A stretch of 19,739 bases of DNA. It comes from CAZDXV01 sp964648705 (lineage in GTDB: Bacteria > Patescibacteriota > Minisyncoccia > Minisyncoccales > GWA2-38-27). Made by a program: the position numbers and the translations under genes. Location: NCBI GenBank assembly GCA_964648705.1, contig CAZYOI010000005.1, positions 1 to 19,739 of the forward strand, written 5' to 3'. Within the stretch, counting starts at the first letter, position 1; each line of letters starts with the position of its first letter. Of this stretch, positions 13,613-19,739 are shown one piece after another. A model generated the notes under the pieces. That model had not been told where the DNA came from and did not search any database. It saw only the letters and a program-made list of their open reading frames with translations.

Positions 13613-14929
13613 ATGAAAGAGCTAACGGAAAAAATAATATCTTTCTCTAAAAGAAGGGGCTTTATTTTCCCTTCTTCTGAAATATACGGGGGATTCGGCT
13701 CCTCTTATGATTTTGGCCCTTTAGGAGCTGAAATGAAGAGGAATATTAAGAAGTCCTGGTGGAATGAAATGACAAGAAGGCAGAAGGATGTTTTGGGTCT
13801 GGATTCTGCTGTTTTAATGAATCCTGAAGTATGGAAAGCTTCAGGCCATTTGACGGCGGGCTTTGCCGATAAGCTGGTTGAATGCAAAAAGTGCCACCAT
13901 AGATTCAGAAAGGACCATTTGGAAAAGAACGCTTGTCCCGACTGCGGGGGAGAGCTTACAGAGCCGAGAGATTTTAACTTAATGATGAAAACCTTTGTCG
14001 GACCTTTGGAGGGTAATTCTTCTTTAGCTTATCTCAGGGCTGAAACCTGCCAGGGGATATATGTTAATTTCAAGAATGTTGTCCAGTCAATGAGGCAGAA
14101 GGTTCCTTTTGGAATAGCCCAGATAGGAAAGGCCTTCAGAAACGAGATTACCCCCAAGAACTTTATCTACAGGACCCGCGAGTTTGAACAGATGGAGATG
14201 CAGTGGTTCTGTCATCCCAAAAAGGCCTCTCAATTCTTTAATTACTGGAAGAAGGAAAGATTAAACTGGTATTACAATCTGGGAATTAAAAAGAAAGATA
14301 TAAGGGTGGTTGATATTCCAAAAGGGGAGCTTCCCCATTATGCCCAAAAAGCTGTAGATATTGAATACAGATTCCCCTTCGGCTGGAAGGAGATAGAAGG
14401 AATACATAACAGGGGAGACTGGGATCTTTCCAATCATTCTAAGCATTCGGGAGAGGATTTGAGCTATACAGACGATAAAACAGGAGAGAAATACTTTCCT
14501 TACGTTATAGAAACCTCCGTAGGGGTTGAAAGAAGTTTGTTTGCTTTTCTTTGTTCAGCTTACGAGGAAGTTGAAGGAGGGAGAACTAAAAAAGGAAACA
14601 AAGAGAAGGAAGTTGTTTTAAGATTAAACAAGTCTTTAGCTCCTCTGAAAGTAGCTGTCCTTCCTTTGGTTAAAAATAAGCCCGAAGTGGTTGAAAAGGC
14701 AAAAGAGGTCTATAACATGATAAAGCCTCATTTTTCCTGCCAGTACGACGAAGGGGGTTCTATCGGAAGGAGATATAGGAGGCTGGATGAGATAGGATGC
14801 GTTTTTGCTGTAACGGTGGATTTTGAGACGCTGGAAAAAGAGAATGTAACTGTTCGCAATCGGGACACGATGAAACAAGAAAGAATTGAAATTTCAGAAC
14901 TCCTTGAGTTTCTTTTCAATAATCTATGA
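13613..14929 (+). CDS. glyS: Glycyl-tRNA synthetase (single-chain, dimeric type)
   Basis: This 438-aa class II synthetase charges tRNA-Gly. It has RRGFIFPSSEIYGG at the start, motif 1 region YDFGPLGAEMKRN, and an inserted CxxC...CxxC zinc finger (ECKKCHH, ACPDCGG). Further on are RAETCQGIYVNFKN, the motif 2 segment IGKAFRNEITP, EFEQMEMQWFCHP and motif 3 PYVIETSVGVERSLFAF. The C-terminal anticodon domain begins near APLKVAVLPLVKN. ATG 13613 is three bases after the gap and matches the usual family start, so the gene is complete. Its stop overlaps the next start as ATGA. Confidence 0.97.
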   Translation: MKELTEKIISFSKRRGFIFPSSEIYGGFGSSYDFGPLGAEMKRNIKKSWWNEMTRRQKDVLGLDSAVLMNPEVWKASGHLTAGFADKLVECKKCHHRFRKDHLEKNACPDCGGELTEPRDFNLMMKTFVGPLEGNSSLAYLRAETCQGIYVNFKNVVQSMRQKVPFGIAQIGKAFRNEITPKNFIYRTREFEQMEMQWFCHPKKASQFFNYWKKERLNWYYNLGIKKKDIRVVDIPKGELPHYAQKAVDIEYRFPFGWKEIEGIHNRGDWDLSNHSKHSGEDLSYTDDKTGEKYFPYVIETSVGVERSLFAFLCSAYEEVEGGRTKKGNKEKEVVLRLNKSLAPLKVAVLPLVKNKPEVVEKAKEVYNMIKPHFSCQYDEGGSIGRRYRRLDEIGCVFAVTVDFETLEKENVTVRNRDTMKQERIEISELLEFLFNNL

Positions 14930-15618
14930 AAACTGCAGCCATAGTTCCAGCTTTAAACGAAGAAGACAATGTGGGAAATGTTCTCAGGGTTCTTTTGGAT
15001 TGTCCCGATATAGGCGAAGTTATCTTAATAGACGACGGTTCAGAAGACAGAACTCCTGAAATAGGAAAAGAGGTTGGAGCCAGAGTAGTCAGGTTATCTA
15101 AGAAAGGAGGAGGAGGGAAGGCCAACGCTATGATGGAGGGGGTTAAGAGAACAGATGCTGACATTATTTCTTTTTTTGACGCTGACTTGAAAAAACTTAC
15201 TTCAGAGCATGCCTCTCTTTTAATAAAGCCGGTAGTGGCAGGAGAGGCTGAAATGTGCGTTGCTATCAGAGAGAGGAAGGGCTGGGGTATAATATCCAAG
15301 CTTGCTGTAAAGATTGATCCTCTCTTGGCTATAGCGGGCGAAAGAGCTATGAAAAGATCTGTCTTTGAAGGAGTTCCCCGCTACTTTATGAAGGGCTTTA
15401 TGGTGGAGACGGCTCTTAACTATTACTGTCTGGTCAATAATCTCCGTGTTTCCTATGTAAAACTGAAAGGGCTGAGTATAGCTGTAAAAGAGGAGAAATG
15501 GGGTTTCTGGAAGGGATTTAAAGCAAGATTAAGAATGTACAAACAGCTTGTTAAGGTAAGATTTATGATATTTAAGAGAAAGGGGATGTTTGAAAATGCC
15601 CAAGACAATAAAGCTTAA
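14926..15618 (+). CDS. Family 2 glycosyltransferase (dolichol-phosphate-sugar synthase-like)
   Basis: This 230-aa protein has the GT-A fold signatures VPALNEEDNVGNVL, DDGSED (36-41), a GGGGKANAM segment that contacts the nucleotide sugar, and the metal-binding DAD (85-87) in SFFDADL. It probably transfers a sugar from a nucleotide sugar to a lipid or glycan carrier. There is no obvious C-terminal membrane segment, though the basic, aromatic tail could lie on the membrane. It is coupled to glyS through an ATGA overlap and overlaps the next gene by about 23 bp. The sugar substrate cannot be inferred. Confidence 0.88.
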   Translation: MKTAAIVPALNEEDNVGNVLRVLLDCPDIGEVILIDDGSEDRTPEIGKEVGARVVRLSKKGGGGKANAMMEGVKRTDADIISFFDADLKKLTSEHASLLIKPVVAGEAEMCVAIRERKGWGIISKLAVKIDPLLAIAGERAMKRSVFEGVPRYFMKGFMVETALNYYCLVNNLRVSYVKLKGLSIAVKEEKWGFWKGFKARLRMYKQLVKVRFMIFKRKGMFENAQDNKA

Positions 15619-16864
15619 AAACAATTTGAGATTCATTCCTGTCTTTCAGAAGGGAACCAAGGCCGTTACCCTTCTGGTTTTAATTGGAACAGGATCTAAA
15701 TACGAAAAAAAAGAGATAAGCGGAATTTCCCACTTATTAGAGCACCTTCTTTTTAAAGGAACCAAAAAGAGGCCTGACCAGCTGGCTGTAGTAGAGCCCT
15801 TAGACAGAGTAGGGGGGATATACAACGCTTTTACGGGCCAAGAGTATACCGGATACTATATCAAAGTGAGAGCTGACCATTTTGACCTGGCTTTGGATAT
15901 TCTTTCCGATATCTATCTAAACTCCAGGTTTGATTTAAAAGAGATTAAGAAGGAAAAGAAAGTGGTCTTAGAGGAGATAAATATGTACCATGACCATCCC
16001 ATGTATCATATTCAGTCTTTGTGGACCAATGTTTTGTACGGAGACCAGCCCGCAGGACGGGATATTGCCGGCACCAAAGAAGGGGTTTCTTCTCTTTCCA
16101 GAAAACAGATAGTTGATTACTTTGAGGGGCAGTATGTAGCTTCCAACACGGTTGTTTCTGCGGCTGGAAACCTTCCAGGGAGTATTTCTGAGACAGCGGA
16201 AAAGATAGAGAAGAAGTTCTCTAAAAGGGGAAAAGAGAAGATTCTTAAAAAACCGGATGTTTCAGAGGAGCAGAAAGAACCCCGGGTGTTGTCAGAATAC
16301 AGAAAAACAGACCAGACCCACCTCTGTCTGGGAGCAAGAGGATACAACCTCTTTTCTTCCCAAAGATACACTCAAAAAGTTTTAGCTGGTCTTTTAGGAG
16401 GGATGATGAGCTCCAGATTGTTTAGAAAAGTTCGCCAGGAAATGAGCCTTGCCTACTATATCACCTGCCAGTCCTCTTCAGATCCCGACACGGGATATTT
16501 GGCGGCCCAGGCCGGAGTTGACAACGGCAGCGCGGAAAAGGCGGTTTCTGCCATTCTGAAAGAATATGAGAAGGTAAAAAGAGAGGTTTCCGAAAAAGAG
16601 CTTGACAAGGCCAAGGAAAACCTTAAGGGAAAACTTGCCCTGAGCCTGGAGACTTCAGACGCTCTGGCTTCTTTTTACAGCGTCCAGGAAATTCTTGAGG
16701 GGAGAGTCTTAGCTCTTGAAGATATTTATGATAAGATAAACAAAGTAGGGGTTAAAGATATTAAAAAACTTGCTCAAGATATTTTCAGGCCCGAGAAGCT
16801 TAATTTAGCCTTAATAGGGCCCTTTAAAGATAAAAAGAAGTTTGAAAAGCTTTTTAATGAATAA
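15596..16864 (+). CDS. M16 family zinc peptidase (processing-peptidase-like)
   Basis: This 422-aa metallopeptidase carries the inverted zinc motif HLLEH (46-50) in SHLLEHLLFKGTKKR. The distal ligand region is KKVVLEEINMYHDHP. The C-terminal half-domain includes SRLFRKVRQEMSLAYYI, the arginine-tyrosine pair typical of the second M16 repeat. Thus the full two-domain subunit is present. ATG 15596 with AAAGGGG upstream was chosen over the TTG two codons earlier. The start lies inside the end of the glycosyltransferase gene. No signal peptide is visible, so it should act in the cytoplasm on short peptides or processed proteins. Confidence 0.93.
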   Translation: MPKTIKLKNNLRFIPVFQKGTKAVTLLVLIGTGSKYEKKEISGISHLLEHLLFKGTKKRPDQLAVVEPLDRVGGIYNAFTGQEYTGYYIKVRADHFDLALDILSDIYLNSRFDLKEIKKEKKVVLEEINMYHDHPMYHIQSLWTNVLYGDQPAGRDIAGTKEGVSSLSRKQIVDYFEGQYVASNTVVSAAGNLPGSISETAEKIEKKFSKRGKEKILKKPDVSEEQKEPRVLSEYRKTDQTHLCLGARGYNLFSSQRYTQKVLAGLLGGMMSSRLFRKVRQEMSLAYYITCQSSSDPDTGYLAAQAGVDNGSAEKAVSAILKEYEKVKREVSEKELDKAKENLKGKLALSLETSDALASFYSVQEILEGRVLALEDIYDKINKVGVKDIKKLAQDIFRPEKLNLALIGPFKDKKKFEKLFNE

Positions 16865-17891
16865 CCAAAAGATATTAGATATATCCTGGGAGACCGTTTT
16901 TAAAATATCTATAGCTGTGATAGTTTTCTATCTGCTTTTTGTTATAAGGGACATTTTCGTCTGGTTTATTTTTGCTCTCATAATCTCCGTTCTTTTTAAT
17001 CCCGCTATTGAGTTTTTATACAGAAAGCTGAGGATTCCGAGGATAATAGCTGTCGTTTTCATATATGTCGGCATTTTGGGAGTTTTCAGCTTGCTTGTTT
17101 ATCTGATAGCTCCTCTCTTTTCCTACGAGATAAAAGAGTTTGTCAAAGTGCTCCCTCTTTATTTTGAGAAGATATCTCCTCCCTTGCAGGGGCTGGGCTT
17201 TTCCGCTTTTGCCGACTTTGAAACCTTTGTCCAGTCTTTCGGCTCGACTTTAGAGAAGATGGCAAACAACATTATGAATGTTCTCTTTACCTTCTTTGGA
17301 GGGGTTTTTACCACCCTTTTTGTTATTACTACCGCCTTCTTTCTTTCTGCTGAAAAGAGTCTGGCTGAAAGAATGATCTTTCTTATCTTTCCCAAAAGAT
17401 ACGAGGTCCAGGCTCTGGCTATCTGGGGGGATGTCAGGAGAAAAGTAGCCGGCTGGTTCGGAGCAAGGATTCTGGCTTGTCTTTTTGTCGGGGTGGCAGC
17501 CTACATTACTTTTGTCTTGTTTAATGTAAAGTATCCCTTTACTCTTGCTCTTTTGGCCGGGGCTTTGAACTTTATTCCCTATATCGGAGCTGCTGTCACC
17601 GGAGTTCTTCTCTTTTTAATATTGTTTCCTATAAGCATATTGAAGGCCCTCTTTGTTTTAATAGCTTTTGTTTTGATACAGCAGGTTGAAGGAAACATTG
17701 TCTCTCCTATTTTAATGAAAAAGATTACCGGCCTTCCTCCCGCCCTGGTGATTGTTTCTCTTGTCATAGGGGGCAAGTTATGGGGCGTTCTGGGAGCCAT
17801 TCTGGTTATTCCTTTGGCTGGCATTATCTTTGAGTTTACCAAGGAGTTTTTGCAAAAGAAAAAAGAGCAGGAGGCAGAAACGGTAAAATAG
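16857..17891 (+). CDS. AI-2E family transporter (UPF0118/PF01594), membrane protein
   Basis: This protein of about 344 aa is highly hydrophobic with some eight membrane segments: two near the N-terminus (VFKISIAVIVFYLLFVI and FIFALIISVLFNPAIEFLY), then a long soluble stretch, then a cluster toward the C-terminus. The signatures LAGALNFIPYIGAAVTGV and QQVEGNIVSPILMKKITGLPP are diagnostic of the family. Members include TqsA-like exporters and Na+/H+ antiporters, so the cargo is uncertain and the AI-2 name should not be taken literally. ATG 16857 was preferred over TTG 16842. It overlaps the end of the peptidase gene by 8 bp. Confidence 0.92.
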   Translation: MNNQKILDISWETVFKISIAVIVFYLLFVIRDIFVWFIFALIISVLFNPAIEFLYRKLRIPRIIAVVFIYVGILGVFSLLVYLIAPLFSYEIKEFVKVLPLYFEKISPPLQGLGFSAFADFETFVQSFGSTLEKMANNIMNVLFTFFGGVFTTLFVITTAFFLSAEKSLAERMIFLIFPKRYEVQALAIWGDVRRKVAGWFGARILACLFVGVAAYITFVLFNVKYPFTLALLAGALNFIPYIGAAVTGVLLFLILFPISILKALFVLIAFVLIQQVEGNIVSPILMKKITGLPPALVIVSLVIGGKLWGVLGAILVIPLAGIIFEFTKEFLQKKKEQEAETVK

Positions 17892-17913
17892 TCTTTCAAT
17901 AAGGCCTTTTTTG

Positions 17914-17922
17914 TGCTAAAAC
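17914..17922 (+). promoter_or_regulatory. Extended -10 promoter of metG
   Basis: TGC-TAAAAC is followed by a predicted start near 17929 and a leader of about 14 bases. The leader holds an AAAGG Shine-Dalgarno-like sequence (17927-17931), 11 bases before ATG 17943. This is one of the few genes here with a predicted leader. Confidence 0.4.
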
Positions 17923-17942
17923 AAAGAAAGGTTTTTTTAATT

Positions 17943-19379
17943 ATGAAAAAGTTTTACATTACAACAAGCATAGCTTATACCAACGCTCCTCCCCATATAG
18001 GATTTGCTTTGGAGCTGGTTCAGGCAGACGTTTTAGCAAGATACCGCAGGCTGCAAGGAGAGGATGTCTATTTTCTGACAGGGACAGACGAGCACGGAGC
18101 CAAAATAGCCAAGGCCGCTGAAAAAGAAGGCAAAGATCCCCAGCAGTTTGCAGACGAGCTTTCAGAGAGGTTTAGAAAACTGACTGAAGTTTTAGATATT
18201 TCCAATACGGACTTTATAAGGACAAGCGACGAAAGAAGGCATCTTCCCGCTTTAAAGAAGGTCTGGTCTGAATTAAAAGAAAAAGGAAAGCTTTACAAGA
18301 AAAAATACAAGGGTCTTTACTGTACCGGCTGCGAGGCCTTTGTTACAGAGAAAGAACTGGTTGAAGGCAAATGCCCGATTCATCTTAAAGAACCGGAAGC
18401 AACCGAAGAAGAAAACTATTTTTTTAAGCTTTCAGACTACGCTGGAGAAATCAGGGACGCTATAAAGAAAGAGAGGCTTAAAATTATTCCGGAAAGCAGA
18501 AAAAGAGAGATCCTGAACTTTGCGGAAGGGGGCTTGGAGGATGTAAGTTTTTCAAGGTCAAAAGAGAAGTACTGGGGTTTTCCGGTTCCGGGCGATCCCG
18601 GCCAGACGGTTTACTGCTGGGCCGACGCTCTCACCAACTATATTTCAGCTATAGGATATGCCGGAGATGAGAAGAAGTTCAAGAAGTACTGGCCCGCAGA
18701 TGTTCACTGCATAGGCAAGGACATTCAGAGATTTCATGCCTTGATTTGGCCGGCGATGATCTTGGCTTTGAACTTAGATCTTCCCAAGATTCTTTTTGTC
18801 CATGGTTTTATCTCTTCCGAAGGAAAAAAAATGTCCAAAAGCCTTGGCAATGTTGTAGATCCTTTTGAGCTGGTTGAAAAATACGGAACAGACCCTGTAA
18901 GATATTATCTTTTAAGGGAAATTCCTTCTGCAGAGGACGGAGACTTTTCCTATGATAAGTTTGAAAGAAGATACAACGGCGATCTGGCTTCCGGGATAGG
19001 AAATCTTTTAGCAAGAGTGAAAAGCATGGCTTTAAAGCATGGCTTTAAAAAGGGAGAAGCCGCAGAGGAGATTAAGAAGGCAGAAAAAGAATACCATAAA
19101 GCCCTGGAAGATTTTAATTTTGCCAGAGCTTTGGAATCTATATGGAAGCTGGTCAGGTTTTCCGACAAGCTGATAGAGAAAGAAAAGCCCTGGGAGGGAA
19201 ATTCTCCCGAGGTTTTAGGCGGGCTACTTGAGATTTTAGATAAAATAGGGGAGCTTTTAGAGCCCTTTTTGCCGGAAACCTCTTTGAAGATTAAAAAAGA
19301 GCTTGAAAGGGGCAGGGAAGGATTCAAGAAAGAGAAGACAGAGCCCCTCTTTCCTAAAATAGAAAATAGTGTAGAATAG
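17943..19379 (+). CDS. metG: Methionyl-tRNA synthetase
   Basis: This 478-aa class I synthetase charges elongator and initiator tRNA-Met. The N-terminus FYITTSIAYTNAPPHIGFA contains the HIGH equivalent HIGF (18-21), followed by FLTGTDEHGAKI. A knuckle YCTGCEAFV...GKCPIH is present, then YWGFPVPGD, the YCWADALTNY segment, GKDIQRFHA and KKMSKSLGN. The C-terminal anticodon-binding helices end shortly after LIEKEKPW and LLEPFLPETS. There is no C-terminal Trbp111-like tRNA-binding domain. ATG 17943 fits the family start; an in-frame GTG 30 bases earlier overlaps the promoter and is unlikely. Confidence 0.97.
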   Translation: MKKFYITTSIAYTNAPPHIGFALELVQADVLARYRRLQGEDVYFLTGTDEHGAKIAKAAEKEGKDPQQFADELSERFRKLTEVLDISNTDFIRTSDERRHLPALKKVWSELKEKGKLYKKKYKGLYCTGCEAFVTEKELVEGKCPIHLKEPEATEEENYFFKLSDYAGEIRDAIKKERLKIIPESRKREILNFAEGGLEDVSFSRSKEKYWGFPVPGDPGQTVYCWADALTNYISAIGYAGDEKKFKKYWPADVHCIGKDIQRFHALIWPAMILALNLDLPKILFVHGFISSEGKKMSKSLGNVVDPFELVEKYGTDPVRYYLLREIPSAEDGDFSYDKFERRYNGDLASGIGNLLARVKSMALKHGFKKGEAAEEIKKAEKEYHKALEDFNFARALESIWKLVRFSDKLIEKEKPWEGNSPEVLGGLLEILDKIGELLEPFLPETSLKIKKELERGREGFKKEKTEPLFPKIENSVE

Positions 19380-19421
19380 AATGAGAGCTGTTTTAAAAAT
19401 ATATACGGAAAGGAGGACATC

Positions 19422-19700
19422 ATGGAAGCGGAGGAAAGGAAAGAAGTACTGGCAAAACTGCGTCATATTCTGAAAATTATAGGGCCTAAAACTTCCGAAG
19501 AGAGAGAAATTATTGGAAGCTTTAATCCGGAAGACATCATGGAGGTTCTAGATGTTCTGGCTGTTGTAGCCAGAGAGCTTAAGTTTGAAGTCCAACAGGA
19601 CGGAAGACTGATCCTGTTTCTTCAAAAAGAAAAAAGAAGGCTCTTGGAGGAAATTCAAGAGCTGGAAGAAGAGCTGGATTGTTTTTTGGACGATATGTAG
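19422..19700 (+). CDS. Short hypothetical protein, acidic with coiled-coil end
   Basis: This 92-aa protein is not recognised. It starts at an ATG with a strong Shine-Dalgarno (AAAGGAGG, five bases upstream), the best ribosome-binding site seen with the purF-like gene. The N-terminal part is a helix (MEAEERKEVLAKLRHILKII). A middle part contains FNPEDIMEVLDVLAVVARELKFEV, and the last 35 residues form a likely coiled coil rich in Lys, Glu and Leu. No cysteine pairs or catalytic motifs are visible. It ends just before a terminator and may be its own transcript; TAGAAT overlapping the metG stop (about 19374) could be its -10. Confidence 0.75.
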   Translation: MEAEERKEVLAKLRHILKIIGPKTSEEREIIGSFNPEDIMEVLDVLAVVARELKFEVQQDGRLILFLQKEKRRLLEEIQELEEELDCFLDDM

Positions 19701-19705
19701 GGGGC

Positions 19706-19731
19706 AAGCACGGTTTCGGCCGTGCTTTTTA
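19706..19731 (+). terminator. Intrinsic terminator
   Basis: AAGCACGG (19706-19713) pairs with CCGTGCTT (19720-19727) over a six-base loop and is followed by a T run. It lies six bases after the stop codon of the short hypothetical gene. Confidence 0.9.
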
Positions 19732-19739
19732 TTCCCTCT

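Noticed and set aside
17994..18005. MetRS HIGH motif reads HIGF
   Set aside because: The first His is kept, and the last position varies in class I synthetases.
19381..19470. 30-codon frame starting ATGAGAGCT after metG
   Set aside because: It overlaps the strong ribosome-binding site and start of the 19422 gene, and its basic translation resembles nothing.

Overview
The window reads as a chromosomal piece of a small-genome bacterium, most likely a member of the Candidate Phyla Radiation (Patescibacteria, Parcubacteria-like). This placement is inferred from several features: gene style, a diversity-generating retroelement (DGR) of the type common in that radiation, a divergent PurF-like protein outside any purine operon, near-leaderless promoters, and tightly packed, overlapping genes. 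The standard code fits: TGA is used as a stop (smpB, glyS) and no gene needs TGA read-through.

Region 1 (1-2059) is a DGR cassette. It holds two hairpins sharing one 12-nt loop, an asparagine-codon-rich template repeat (TR) ending at a terminator-like hairpin, an avd accessory gene on the minus strand, and a DGR-type reverse transcriptase on the plus strand. An MGMT/Ogt-type alkyltransferase gene overlaps the end of the RT. The avd and RT genes diverge and overlap at their 5' ends. The diversified target gene (VR) is not in the window.

Region 2 (2111-3505) is a single PurF-like gene whose class II glutaminase nucleophile is missing (MAGI instead of MCGI). A bidirectional terminator separates it from region 3.

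Region 3 (3534-5406, minus strand) is a translation and ribosome-rescue block, reading smpB, ssrA (tmRNA), infC, rpmI, rplT. The smpB stop codon lies inside the tmRNA acceptor stem. infC appears to start at AUU just downstream of the tmRNA 3' end.

Region 4 (5445-19700, mostly plus strand) carries four aminoacyl-tRNA synthetase genes (argS, ileS, glyS, metG). Between them lie a histidine phosphatase, recO, a membrane-anchored surface protein cut by a 100-N assembly gap, a family 2 glycosyltransferase, an M16 peptidase and an AI-2E-family permease. A minus-strand pair, a nucleotidyltransferase and a 55-aa partner missed by simple ORF calling, sits between argS and ileS. A short hypothetical gene and a terminator close the window.

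Several transcription starts predicted from extended -10 elements (TGnTAnAAT) fall on or within a few bases of the start codon, which suggests widespread leaderless mRNA. No tRNA genes, CRISPR arrays or insertion sequences were seen.
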